Below are positions 19,941-28,174 of a stretch of 56,527 nt of DNA, in pieces (the first letter of the stretch is position 1; each line of letters begins with the position of its first letter). Source of the DNA: Candidatus Accumulibacter iunctus (GTDB lineage: Bacteria > Pseudomonadota > Gammaproteobacteria > Burkholderiales > Rhodocyclaceae); NCBI GenBank assembly GCA_002345025.1, contig DDUX01000123.1, positions 3,841 through 60,367 of the forward strand, read 5' to 3'. Below the pieces are notes generated by a model that had not been told where the DNA came from, searched no databases, and saw only the letters and a list, made by a program, of their open reading frames with translations. The translations under genes were made by a program, and so were the position numbers.

Positions 19941-20884
19941 CAGCCGGCAACAAGCTGCTGCAGGATCGCGTCTGCCCCCTGGTGACGCAGCATCTGCGCC
20001 AGCGAGCAACCGATCGACTCGTCATCGACCAGCGCGCCGCGCAGCTCCCCGCAGACCATCCTGCCGCCGTCCGGCGTCGCCACCCAGCCGCGCAGCCAGA
20101 GGCAGTCATCGCCTTCGGGCAGGGCATGGGCGGCGAGGGGGAGCTGACAACTGCCGCCGAGCGCACGCGAAAAAGCGCGCTCGGCGCGCACGCAATGCGC
20201 CGTGATGCGATCGTTGAGTGGCGCCACCAGCGCGGCGATTTCAGCACGCTCGGCCAAGACCTCAATGCCAAGGACTCCCTGCCCGGGGGCCGGCAGCGAT
20301 TGTTCGGGGGTCAGCAATGACCTGATCCGCTCCGGCAGACCAAGGCGGATGAGGCCCGCCGCCGCCAGGATGATGGCGTCGTAGTCGCCGGCATCGAGCT
20401 TGCGCAGGCGGGTATCGAGGTTGCCGCGCAGACTCCGGATCACCAGCCGCGGATGGCAGGCGCGCAGGATGGCGGCACGACGCAGGCTCGAAGTACCGAC
20501 AACGGCACCCGCCGGCAGGTCGTCGAGGCCGGCGAAGCGACTGGAAACAAAAGCGTCGCACGGACTCGCGCGCGCCGAGATCGCCGCCAGAACAAACCCG
20601 TCGGGCATCTCCATCGGTACATCCTTCAGCGAATGGACCGCGAGGTCGGCATGCCCCTCCTGCATGGCAAGCTCGAGCTCCTTGATGAACAGGCCCTTAC
20701 CGCCAATCGCCGCCAGCGGCCGATCGAGGATCTGATCACCGCGAGTGCTCATGCCGAGAATATCGACTGTCGTCTGCGGATATAATCCGCTGAGGCGGGC
20801 GCGAACATGTTCTGCCTGCCACATGGCAAGGCGCGATTCGCGCGAGGCAATGACGATACGCGGCTGGACTGGGGGAGCACTCAT
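19940..20884 (-). CDS. hemC: Porphobilinogen deaminase (hydroxymethylbilane synthase)
   Basis: 314 aa. It polymerises four porphobilinogens into hydroxymethylbilane using a covalently bound dipyrromethane cofactor. C246 in ALGGSCQLPLAAHA is the cofactor attachment Cys, D88 in VHSLKDVP is the catalytic Asp, and TSSLRR and LRGNLDTRLRKL bind substrate carboxylates. Start ATG 20884 (MSAPPVQPRIVIASRESRLA) gives the usual N-terminus. It is the first gene of hemC-hemD-hemX-hemY, all joined by 4-base overlaps, and divergent from the methyltransferase gene. Confidence 0.96.
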   Translation of the reverse strand: MSAPPVQPRIVIASRESRLAMWQAEHVRARLSGLYPQTTVDILGMSTRGDQILDRPLAAIGGKGLFIKELELAMQEGHADLAVHSLKDVPMEMPDGFVLAAISARASPCDAFVSSRFAGLDDLPAGAVVGTSSLRRAAILRACHPRLVIRSLRGNLDTRLRKLDAGDYDAIILAAAGLIRLGLPERIRSLLTPEQSLPAPGQGVLGIEVLAERAEIAALVAPLNDRITAHCVRAERAFSRALGGSCQLPLAAHALPEGDDCLWLRGWVATPDGGRMVCGELRGALVDDESIGCSLAQMLRHQGADAILQQLVAG

Positions 20885-20994
20885 CACGGCAGAATTCCGG
20901 CAGGGATCATCGGCCGGACGTCCGGCAGGCGAGGCCCGCATCGACGCCCCGGCGTCGTGCTGGCGGCACTGATTTTAGCAAGGAGCGTAGTGAC

Positions 20995-21639
20995 TTGTCC
21001 GAAAAGCCGGCCTGCCAGCGGCCCGAACTCGCCGACTTCTGGGATCATCGCTTCCGCGGCGGCGTCACACCATGGGACGCTGGTGCCGCACCACTGGAAT
21101 TGCGCCAGTTTGCGCGCGATTACGTGGCTACCAGCAGCGACGCTGCGGCAGCGGCGGTGCCAGCGCGACACCCACCGCGGGTCCTGATTCCGGGTTGCGG
21201 CAGCGGCTTCGACGCGGCCTATCTCGACCGGCATGGTTGGCAGGTGACGGCGCTGGACTTCTCTGCCGCCGCCATCGAACTGGCGCGCCGGGTCGTCGGC
21301 CAATCATGGCGCGGCACGCTGCTCGCTGCCGACTTCTTTTCCTTCACCCCGGTAGCCCCTTTCGACGTCGTCTATGAACGAGCCTTTCTCTGTGCGCTGC
21401 CGCGCCACCTGTGGTCGGAGTACGCACACAGGATGGCCGATCTGCTGCCCGCCGGCGGCCAGCTCGTCGGCTACTTCTTTTTCGCCGGGGAACTGCGCGG
21501 ACCGCCGTTCGGCATCCTGCCGGAGCAGTTGGAGGCCCTGCTGACACCAGGGTTCGTCCGCCGCGAGGACCGTGCGGTCAGCGACTCGCTACCGGTCTTT
21601 GCCGGTCGCGAACGCTGGCAGGTCTGGCAGCGGCTCTGA
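20995..21639 (+). CDS. TPMT-like SAM-dependent methyltransferase
   Basis: 214 aa. It starts at TTG 20995 with a clear AAGGAG (20979-20984) upstream. The sequence resembles the thiopurine S-methyltransferase/thiol ester methyltransferase family: FWDHRFRGGVTPWD near the N-terminus, SAM-binding motif I VLIPGCGSGFDA, acidic motif II TALDFS, and YERAFLCALPRHLW with late FFFAGELRGPPFG. Substrates in this family include thiol and selenium/tellurium compounds; the substrate here is unknown. Convergent with the downstream cytochrome c gene (4-bp gap). Confidence 0.82.
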   Translation: MSEKPACQRPELADFWDHRFRGGVTPWDAGAAPLELRQFARDYVATSSDAAAAAVPARHPPRVLIPGCGSGFDAAYLDRHGWQVTALDFSAAAIELARRVVGQSWRGTLLAADFFSFTPVAPFDVVYERAFLCALPRHLWSEYAHRMADLLPAGGQLVGYFFFAGELRGPPFGILPEQLEALLTPGFVRREDRAVSDSLPVFAGRERWQVWQRL

Positions 21640-21642
21640 GCC

Positions 21643-22317
21643 TCAGGGCTGCACCTCCTGAATCGCTGTCAGGTGGGCCAGGACATCCTGGATGTCGCCC
21701 GCCTGCAGGGTATACAGCACGCCTTCACTGGCACTGTCTTCGTCATGTGGACGATCCGCCTTGAGATAGGCGTCGATCTGCTTCCTGAGATAGCTGGTGT
21801 ATTGGCCAACCAGCAGCGGGAACATGCCGCGTCCCTTGCCGTTCCTGCCGTGACAGGCGGCGCAGTTCCTGTCGTAAATGAGCCTGCCGTTGTCGATGTT
21901 GCCTTCGACGCGCGGAACGATCATTAGCTTTTCCATCGCCAGGAGGCGCGTCAGCGCGTCATCGCCATCCTTGAAGACCGGTGGTCTGGTCGGCAATTCG
22001 ATCTGTGCCAGGTAGGCGGAGACGAGCTTCATGTCCTCGTCCGGCAACTCGCGTTCCTTGGTGTAGGGATACATCGGCAGATTGACTCGGCGCTGGCTCT
22101 GGAACGCCTTCAACTGCTGCTCGAGGTATTTCGGCAACTGTCCGGCGATGCGCGGATACTCGCCCTTCTTGCCGCCGGCACCGAATTCGCCATGACAGGC
22201 TGCGCACGGACCGTAGATGTCCTTCGCCCGCTCGAGGTCATGCGCGGCAACCGGCAGGACCACACATCCCGCAAGCAGCACACCCAGGAGTCGACGCAGG
22301 AACCCGCAGTGGATCAT
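21643..22317 (-). CDS. Diheme c-type cytochrome, cytochrome c4-like
   Basis: 224 aa. A Sec signal peptide (LRRLLGVLLAGCVVLPVAAH) targets the periplasm. Two heme c-binding CxxCH motifs, C38-AAC-H42 and C152-AAC-H156, lie in two similar halves as in cytochrome c4 electron carriers, each followed by a GxxG-rich loop. The cytochrome c4 family passes electrons to terminal oxidases. The spacing between the halves is a bit longer than in classic c4, so a relative is possible. It is located between the hem genes and algR. A dispersed palindrome lies immediately upstream in its leader. Confidence 0.85.
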   Translation of the reverse strand: MIHCGFLRRLLGVLLAGCVVLPVAAHDLERAKDIYGPCAACHGEFGAGGKKGEYPRIAGQLPKYLEQQLKAFQSQRRVNLPMYPYTKERELPDEDMKLVSAYLAQIELPTRPPVFKDGDDALTRLLAMEKLMIVPRVEGNIDNGRLIYDRNCAACHGRNGKGRGMFPLLVGQYTSYLRKQIDAYLKADRPHDEDSASEGVLYTLQAGDIQDVLAHLTAIQEVQP

Positions 22318-22336
22318 GGAATTCTCATCGGAAGCG

Positions 22337-22385
22337 AACGGTCATGACTTTCGACACACCCTTGATGATGAAAGTCATGACCGTT
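22337..22385. repeat. Perfect 16-bp inverted repeat (dispersed intergenic palindrome, copy 1)
   Basis: AACGGTCATGACTTTC (22337-22352) and its exact reverse complement (22370-22385) flank a 17-nt spacer. It lies 20 bp upstream of the cytochrome c start, so the minus-strand transcript would fold it into a strong hairpin next to the start. The left arm recurs exactly at about 30336-30351 between hemA and prfA, which marks it as a repeated extragenic element. Confidence 0.8.
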
Positions 22386-22419
22386 GCGAGTCTCTGTCGC
22401 GACTTTCACATCAAACGAG

Positions 22420-22425
22420 ATTATA
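22420..22425 (-). promoter_or_regulatory. Possible -10 box for the cytochrome c gene
   Basis: TATAAT on the minus strand about 103 bp upstream of the cytochrome start. A perfect TTGACA exists on the same strand at 22455-22460, but the 29-bp spacing is too long for a normal sigma-70 promoter, so another -35 or an activator would be needed. Confidence 0.35.
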
Positions 22426-22485
22426 GAGAGCGCTCCTCGCATCACCTTGATGAGTGTCAAGAAGGCCCAGCCCGCGAGCTGTCGT

Positions 22486-23268
22486 TCAGCCACCGGTACG
22501 ACGCACGAGCGACTTCACCAGCGGCCACTGGCGGCGACTGACCGGCAAGCGCTCCGGGATGTCGCACAGCATCGCCTGCCACTGCGTCTCGGCATCGTCG
22601 GCGGCACTCCTCGCGAAACCGATGATCGCGTCGCGCGCGACGAGGACGCTGCGGTGCAGCCGGATGAACTGATCGCCGAACTCCTGCTCGAGGTGCGTCA
22701 GTGATTCGTCCACCAGGAACTCGCGCTCACGGGTTCGCGCTGTCACGTACTTCAGCTCGGCCTTCAGGTAGATGATCCCGGCGACTGGAATCAACAGCAG
22801 GCGACCCCGTTCATGGCAGGAGAGGTGGCTACGCGCCGAATGCTGCAGTTGCGCCAGTTGCGCCGGGCTGAGTTGCCGCTGCTGCCGCAGCTTGCGCAGC
22901 GCAGCCAGAAGGCGCGGCGAACGCACCGGCTTGAGCAGGTAGTCGACGGCATTGAGCTCGAAGGCCGCGACCGCATAGGCATCGTAAGCGGTCACGAAGA
23001 TCACCGCCGGTGGCTGCTGCATGCGCGACAGATGGCGCGCGAATTCGATTCCGTCCATCCTCGGCATGCGAATGTCGACCAGCGCGACGTCCACCTGGTG
23101 CGCGGCGATAAGCCCAAGCGCGACGACGCCGTTTTCGGCCTCGGCAACCACCTCGTTCGGCAGTTCGGCGGCGAGATCGGCGAGCAGATCGCGCAGGCGC
23201 GCACGCGCCGGCGCTTCGTCGTCAACGATCAGCACCGAAACCGGAGACGGGGCGATGATCGCACTCAC
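22486..23268 (-). CDS. algR: LytTR-family response regulator, AlgR homologue
   Basis: 260 aa from GTG 23268, which overlaps the kinase stop (GTGA). The receiver domain (about 10-130) has the acidic pair in LIVDDE, phospho-acceptor D65 in ALVDIRMPRMDG, T/A-containing VTAYDAYA and K in LLKPV. The C-terminal LytTR DNA-binding domain (about 150-255) contains RGRLLLIPVAGIIYLKAELKYV and FIRLHRSVLVARDAI. In Pseudomonas the same gene pair beside hemC and argH is algZ-algR, controlling twitching and alginate. Here the neighbours are the same apart from two inserted genes, so orthology is likely; the targets are unknown. Confidence 0.85.
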   Translation of the reverse strand: MSAIIAPSPVSVLIVDDEAPARARLRDLLADLAAELPNEVVAEAENGVVALGLIAAHQVDVALVDIRMPRMDGIEFARHLSRMQQPPAVIFVTAYDAYAVAAFELNAVDYLLKPVRSPRLLAALRKLRQQRQLSPAQLAQLQHSARSHLSCHERGRLLLIPVAGIIYLKAELKYVTARTREREFLVDESLTHLEQEFGDQFIRLHRSVLVARDAIIGFARSAADDAETQWQAMLCDIPERLPVSRRQWPLVKSLVRRTGG

Positions 23269-24299
23269 CGTGAGCGACCGCCGCAGGGCAGGACGATGTG
23301 TACGCGATACTCGCGGCTGCCGTCGGCGAGTTGCACCTCGCCGGTTTCGAGTCGGGCCTCGAGATCGTAGTGCAGAGCCAGGCGCTCGCGAATGTTGTCG
23401 AGTGCCATATGATTGCCGCGCGAATGCTCGGCCAGGGCGACGCTCGGGTTGGCGAGATCGATGTGCAGTTCTTCGCCACGCAACAGCAGACCGACGCGGA
23501 TCGTGCCGCCTTCGGCCGACGGCTCGATACCGTGGTACACGGCGTTCTCGAGCAGCGGCTGCAGCAGCAGCGGCGGTACCGCGAGATTCGGCAGCGGATC
23601 GCCAATGCTCCACTCGACCTGCAGTCGCTCGCCCAGGCGCAGTTTCTCGAGGTCGAGGTACTGCCGGCACAGGGCCAACTCGTCGCCGATCGGCACCAGT
23701 TGGCGCGGGTCACGCAGAAGGGCGCGAAACAGTTCGGCAAGTTCTTCGAGCGCGCTTTCGGCACGCCGCGGGTCGAGGCGAATCAGCGAGATCACTGCCG
23801 TGAGGCTGTTGAAAAGGAAATGCGGCCGGATGCGGGCAGTCAGCGATTGCAGACGCGCTTCGATCAGGGCCGGCGACAAGGCGCTGGCGCGCAACGCGAG
23901 ATAGGAGAGCATGAACGCCGCCGCCGTGCCAGCAAGCAGGCCGGCCCGCACCAGTCCTTGCCAGCCCCATTCGTCGAAGGTGAGAGAGGACCACAGCGCC
24001 GACAGCAGGACTGCCGAGGAGGCAGCCAGCAGAACGACGATGCTGCGGGCGTTCCACAGCGCGAGACCCTGCAGCCGGTTGCCGAGAAGTGCCAGCAGGG
24101 CCAGATTGAACAGCAGCAGCGGTTGCAGCCAGGCGGCCATGGCCACGTAGTCATGCAGGCAGTCCGCCAGGCCGTCGCTGCGTACCAGCGCGGCGAGCAA
24201 GGCCAGCAGATTGACGCCAAGCAGGACGCGCAGCATGACCCCGGCATTGCGGAAGTCGGGCAGCGGCTGGCCGTCCGGGTTTTGCTTTATACTTGCCAT
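23265..24299 (-). CDS. algZ: LytS/AlgZ(FimS)-type membrane sensor histidine kinase
   Basis: 344 aa from ATG 24299 (TTG 24302 is also possible). About four transmembrane helices occupy residues 20-140. The His_kinase domain follows, with likely phospho-acceptor H160 in RIRPHFLFNSLTAVISLIR and the N-box region LLLQPLLENAVYHGIEP. The classical glycine-rich G boxes are weak (NHMALDNIRERL), as in the AlgZ family, where the kinase is atypical. It is divergent from argH with only 61 bp between starts and couples to algR by overlap. The input signal is unknown. Confidence 0.84.
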   Translation of the reverse strand: MASIKQNPDGQPLPDFRNAGVMLRVLLGVNLLALLAALVRSDGLADCLHDYVAMAAWLQPLLLFNLALLALLGNRLQGLALWNARSIVVLLAASSAVLLSALWSSLTFDEWGWQGLVRAGLLAGTAAAFMLSYLALRASALSPALIEARLQSLTARIRPHFLFNSLTAVISLIRLDPRRAESALEELAELFRALLRDPRQLVPIGDELALCRQYLDLEKLRLGERLQVEWSIGDPLPNLAVPPLLLQPLLENAVYHGIEPSAEGGTIRVGLLLRGEELHIDLANPSVALAEHSRGNHMALDNIRERLALHYDLEARLETGEVQLADGSREYRVHIVLPCGGRSR

Positions 24300-24360
24300 C
24301 AATTGCAGTGGCGCCTGTACTAGGTTCTACGAATGATTTTAGCCCAGGAACCTGTTCCCC

Positions 24361-25749
24361 ATGAGCCAATCGGACACTTCCCAATACACCTGGGCCGGCC
24401 GCTTCTCCGAACCGACTTCTGAACTCGTCAAACGCTACACCGCCTCGGTACGCTTCGACCAGCGGATGTGGCGGCAGGACATCCGCGCCTCACGGGCACA
24501 TGCGACGATGCTTGCCCGGCAGGGAATCATCAGTGCTGCCGACCTTGCCGATATCGAAAGCGGCATGGTACAGGTGGTGAGCGAGATAGAAGGCGGCACT
24601 TTCGTCTGGTCGGTCGACCTCGAAGACGTCCACCTGAACATCGAAAAGCGGCTGACGACGCTGATCGGCGACGCCGGCAAGCGCCTGCACACCGGCCGCT
24701 CGCGCAACGACCAGGTGGCGACCGACATTCGTCTCTATCTGCGCGACGCGATCGACGGTATCGACGCCCTGCTCGGCGAGTTCCAGAACAGGCTCCTGGA
24801 TCTGGCGGAGCGAGAAGCGGCGACGCCGCTACCCGGCTTCACGCACCTGCAGGTCGCCCAGCCGGTCACGCTCGGACATCACCTGCTCGCCTATCTCGAG
24901 ATGACGCGGCGCGACGTCGAGCGGTTCGCCGATTGCCGGCGGCGCACCAACCGGTTGCCGCTCGGCGCTGCCGCGCTCGCCGGCACCACCTATCCGATCG
25001 ACCGGCAGTACGTCGCCGAGTTGCTGGGTTTCGCCGAGGTCTGCGAGAACTCGCTCGACGCGGTCTCCGACCGCGACTTCGCGATCGAATTCTGCGCTGC
25101 CAGCGCGCTGCTGATGATGCATCTGTCGCGGCTATCGGAAGAACTGGTGCTGTGGATGACTCCGCGTTTCGGCTTCATCACCCTTGCCGACCGCTTCTGC
25201 ACCGGCAGTTCGATCATGCCGCAGAAGAAGAATCCGGACGTGCCGGAACTGGCGCGCGGCAAGACCGGCCGCGTCTTCGGCCACCTCGTCGCACTCCTGA
25301 CCCTGATGAAGGGGCAGCCGCTGGCCTACAACAAGGACAACCAGGAAGACAAGGAGCCACTTTTCGACGCCGTCGACACCGTCACCGACACGCTGCGCGT
25401 CTTCATCGAGATGATCCCGGGAATCACCGCCCATCCGGAGAACATGCGCAGCGCCCTGCGCCAGGGTTTCGCGACGGCGACCGACCTTGCCGACTACCTG
25501 ACCCGCAAGGGGCTGCCGTTTCGCGATGCCCACGAGGCGGTCGGCCTTGCCGTTCGCCGCGCGGAAGAGCTGGGTGCAGAGCTGGCGCAGCTGTCGCTGG
25601 CCGAGTTGCGACAGTTCTCGCCGCTGATCGACGACGATGTCTTTGCCGTGTTGACGATCGAAGGCTCGCTCGCGGCACGCAATCACCGGGGTGCCACTGC
25701 ACCAGAGCAGGTCAGGGCGGCGATCGCCCGCGCCCGCGCCCCCACCTAG
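24361..25749 (+). CDS. argH: Argininosuccinate lyase
   Basis: 462 aa, typical length. It cleaves argininosuccinate to arginine and fumarate, the last step of arginine synthesis. The fumarase/aspartase superfamily signature GSSIMPQKKNPDVPEL is intact. Other conserved blocks are WAGRFSEPTSELV, DVHLNIEKRL, TGRSRNDQVATDIRL and PGFTHLQVAQPVTLGHH with the catalytic His. Divergent from algZ, which reproduces the argH/algZ junction of Pseudomonas. It is followed 15 bp downstream by the Ser/Thr kinase gene, so both may share a transcript. Confidence 0.96.
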   Translation: MSQSDTSQYTWAGRFSEPTSELVKRYTASVRFDQRMWRQDIRASRAHATMLARQGIISAADLADIESGMVQVVSEIEGGTFVWSVDLEDVHLNIEKRLTTLIGDAGKRLHTGRSRNDQVATDIRLYLRDAIDGIDALLGEFQNRLLDLAEREAATPLPGFTHLQVAQPVTLGHHLLAYLEMTRRDVERFADCRRRTNRLPLGAAALAGTTYPIDRQYVAELLGFAEVCENSLDAVSDRDFAIEFCAASALLMMHLSRLSEELVLWMTPRFGFITLADRFCTGSSIMPQKKNPDVPELARGKTGRVFGHLVALLTLMKGQPLAYNKDNQEDKEPLFDAVDTVTDTLRVFIEMIPGITAHPENMRSALRQGFATATDLADYLTRKGLPFRDAHEAVGLAVRRAEELGAELAQLSLAELRQFSPLIDDDVFAVLTIEGSLAARNHRGATAPEQVRAAIARARAPT

Positions 25750-25764
25750 ACGCCCGTCGCGCAC

Positions 25765-27051
25765 ATGGAGAAGGTCGGCAAGTACGAGCTGGTGCGCGAA
25801 ATCGGTCGCGGCGCCACATCCACGGTGTACCTGGGAAGCGACCCCTTCACCCGGCGCGAGGTGGCGATCAAGATTGCCTTCCCGGGCATCCTCAAGGATC
25901 CCAGGAGGGGGAAGCTATACACCCACCTCTTTCTCAACGAGGCAGCACTGATCGGCAAGATGTCGCACCCGCACATCGTTCAGACCTACGATGCGGTGGT
26001 CGATGACCAGCTCTGCTACATCGTCATGGAGCATGTCCCTGGCGGCACCCTCGAGGCGGTCTGCTCCCCCGACCGCCTGCTGTCCATCGAGCGCGTCGTC
26101 GAGATCATCTTCAAGTGCACACGGGCGCTCGATTTCGCCTTCCGCATGGGAATCACCCACCGCGACATCAAGCCGGCCAACATCCTCTTTGTCAACACCG
26201 ACCCGACTCAGGGCGACATCAAGATCTCCGATTTCGGTGCCGCGATCATCGGCTCGCCCGACCGTACGCTGGTGCTCGGCATCGGCTCGCCGGCCTACAT
26301 GTCGCCGGAACAGGTGAAGGACCGCGCGCTCGATCATCAGACCGACATCTACTCGCTTGGCGTTGTCATGTACCAGTTGCTCACCGGGCAATTGCCGTTC
26401 CAGGCGCGCAACAGCTATGACCTCGTATACCAGATCATCAACGCCGAGCCACGCCGCCCGTCGTCATTGCGCAGCGAGATTCCCGCCGCGCTCGATGCCA
26501 TCGTCGCGCGCGCGATGAGCAAGCAGCTTGACGTGCGCTACACGAGTTGGAGCGAGTTTGGGCACGACCTGACGCTTGCTTTCCGCGGCAGGAGGCTGAG
26601 CGTGCCGGCAGAGCGCATGGCCGACTTCGAGAAGTTCGAAAGGCTCCGGTCGTTCGGCTTCTTCACCGAGTTCTCCGAGGCCGAAATCTGGGAAGTCGTG
26701 CGCTTTTCGAAGTGGAGCCGGGTTGCACCGGGCACCGTCATCATCAGCGACGGCGAGGTCGGCGATTGCTTCTACTTCCTCGCCGAAGGCGAACTGAAGG
26801 TGCTCAAGAACGGCATGCTCCTCGACCTGCTGACGAGTGGCGAGTGTTTTGGCGAGATGGCGGTGATCGGCAAGCCGAACTCCCTGCGAGGTGCCGATGT
26901 CGTCGCTCTGACCGACGCCAAGCTGATGATGATCGCCGGTACTGCCCTGCAGGAATCGTCGGCGACATGCCGCATGCACTTCTACCAGTCGTTCCTCGCG
27001 GTCCTCAGCGACCGGCTGGCCTCGGCCAATGTCCGGCTGGTATCGTTCTGA
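25765..27051 (+). CDS. Ser/Thr protein kinase fused to a cyclic-nucleotide-binding domain
   Basis: 428 aa soluble protein. The N-terminal Hanks-type kinase domain (about 7-270) is complete: glycine loop EIGRGATSTVYLG, ATP Lys K36 in VAIKIAF, catalytic loop HRDIKPANIL, metal-binding SDFGAAI, GSPAYMSPEQ and DIYSLGVVMYQLLTGQLPF. The C-terminal part (about 285-425) is a CAP/PKA-type cNMP-binding beta-barrel (GTVIISDGEVGDCFYFLAEGELKVL, FGEMAVIGKPNSLRGADV) with an Arg in the phosphate-binding cassette, so nucleotide binding is plausible. There is no transmembrane segment or PASTA domain. It lies 15 bp after argH. Substrates and ligand are unknown; no phosphatase gene is adjacent. Confidence 0.9.
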   Translation: MEKVGKYELVREIGRGATSTVYLGSDPFTRREVAIKIAFPGILKDPRRGKLYTHLFLNEAALIGKMSHPHIVQTYDAVVDDQLCYIVMEHVPGGTLEAVCSPDRLLSIERVVEIIFKCTRALDFAFRMGITHRDIKPANILFVNTDPTQGDIKISDFGAAIIGSPDRTLVLGIGSPAYMSPEQVKDRALDHQTDIYSLGVVMYQLLTGQLPFQARNSYDLVYQIINAEPRRPSSLRSEIPAALDAIVARAMSKQLDVRYTSWSEFGHDLTLAFRGRRLSVPAERMADFEKFERLRSFGFFTEFSEAEIWEVVRFSKWSRVAPGTVIISDGEVGDCFYFLAEGELKVLKNGMLLDLLTSGECFGEMAVIGKPNSLRGADVVALTDAKLMMIAGTALQESSATCRMHFYQSFLAVLSDRLASANVRLVSF

Positions 27052-27108
27052 CGCCGGCTGTGGATGGCCAGGTTGGCACCGGGACCGCGACGCCGGCTCC
27101 GCCGCTGC

Positions 27109-27642
27109 TCAGTGACCGCAGAAGGGTGCGACGCCATTGAAGCCCATCAGGGCCTGCCGCTGGTAACTCGTGCGGACGATCCCGCTGCTGGCGTCGAAGA
27201 GCACGTCAAAACGCGCGAGCTGGTTCCACGAATCGCAGAACTGCCACTCCCAGACAAGTTCGTCGCGCGCCCGGAAATAAGCCGTCCATTCCGGCACCGG
27301 CGGCCCGAGCAGGCGCAAAACCGACTCCCTGTCGCTCTTGCCGGGCACGATACGCGCGAAATGCTCCATGTCCAGAACCTGCTCAATACGCTGCAAGCGT
27401 CCATCGGGATCGATGAAGACCATGAACGTCTGCGGACCCGAGGGGCCCCGCGGATAGGCCAGCTGTTCGCTGCCGTCTGGATCCTTCCAGCGCATCGCCG
27501 GAGTACCCATCGTCGCCATGACGTCGGGCACGGTCGCGACACCGGGTTTCAGGCCGTATCCACTGTAGCCGGCGCAGGCCGCAAGCACGATAACGGCGAC
27601 GAGCGCCGGCGCAAAACGCCTCATCAAGGATCCCGAGTTCAT
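27109..27642 (-). CDS. Lipoprotein with two BamE/SmpA-like repeats
   Basis: 177 aa. Start ATG 27642 was chosen because GGGAGGT precedes it at good distance on the minus strand. The signal ends in lipobox LAAC (C23). The mature part holds two similar alpha-beta segments resembling the BamE/OmlA fold: GVATVPDVMATMGTPAMRW with the following FMVFIDPDGRLQRIEQVL, and VPGKSDRESVLRLLGPP with VWEWQFCD. No homologue with known function is evident; an outer-membrane-associated role is inferred only from the lipid anchor and fold. Convergent with the Ser/Thr kinase gene (57 bp). Confidence 0.65.
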   Translation of the reverse strand: MNSGSLMRRFAPALVAVIVLAACAGYSGYGLKPGVATVPDVMATMGTPAMRWKDPDGSEQLAYPRGPSGPQTFMVFIDPDGRLQRIEQVLDMEHFARIVPGKSDRESVLRLLGPPVPEWTAYFRARDELVWEWQFCDSWNQLARFDVLFDASSGIVRTSYQRQALMGFNGVAPFCGH

Positions 27643-27850
27643 GTGACCTCCCGCTGGATGGCTTGCCAGCGGATGATTATCGCGCGGAACGAGCGCGCAG
27701 ACGAGGGGATGCAGCCAAGCAGCGAACACGCCCGAGAACCGCCGGCGGTGTGTCGGCCGGCGGCCGGCGGCCGGCGACCGGACGCCGCGTGGGCACGGGC
27801 GACGGCTGCCGCCAACGTGCCGTCGCTGGCTTCCCTGCCCGGCCGCAGCC

Positions 27851-28174
27851 TCAGTTGCCGTCAGCTACGTCCTGCAGGAGCTTCTGCAGTTCCCCATCCT
27901 CGTACATCTCGCGCATGATGTCGCAACCGCCGATGAACTCGCCATGCACATAGAGCTGCGGAATCGTCGGCCAGTTGGCGTACTCCTTGATGCCGCTACG
28001 GATCGCCGCGTCTTCCAGGACATTGACGCTGAAGAAGCCCGATACGCCGCAAGCCTTGAGAATCTGTACCGAGACGGCCGAGAAGCCGCACTGTGGAAAC
28101 TGCGGGGTCCCTTTCATGTAGAGCACCACGGGGTTGCTCGTTACCTGTTCCTTGATCAGTTGCTGCACATCCAT
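27851..28174 (-). CDS. grxD: Monothiol glutaredoxin (Grx4 family)
   Basis: 107 aa. The CGFS active site (C29) in TPQFPQCGFS, and the glutathione-binding blocks WPTIPQLYVHGEFIGGCDI are all present, as in Grx4/GrxD proteins that carry [2Fe-2S] clusters with BolA and hand them to target proteins. It follows prmC on the minus strand (68-bp gap), in an order hemA-prfA-prmC-grxD common in betaproteobacteria. Start ATG 28174. Confidence 0.95.
   Translation of the reverse strand: MDVQQLIKEQVTSNPVVLYMKGTPQFPQCGFSAVSVQILKACGVSGFFSVNVLEDAAIRSGIKEYANWPTIPQLYVHGEFIGGCDIMREMYEDGELQKLLQDVADGN

Noticed and set aside
20781..20786. TATAAT on the plus strand as promoter for the methyltransferase gene
   Set aside because: Lies inside hemC coding sequence about 210 bp before the start and has no -35 at suitable distance; probably chance.
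22455..22460. Perfect TTGACA on the minus strand paired with TATAAT at 22420
   Set aside because: Spacing of 29 bp is incompatible with a standard sigma-70 promoter; kept only as a note on the -10 box.
27745..27778. GGCCGGC-rich microrepeat downstream of grxD
   Set aside because: Short GC-only run of overlapping 7-mers, common by chance at this base composition; no stem followed by T-run.
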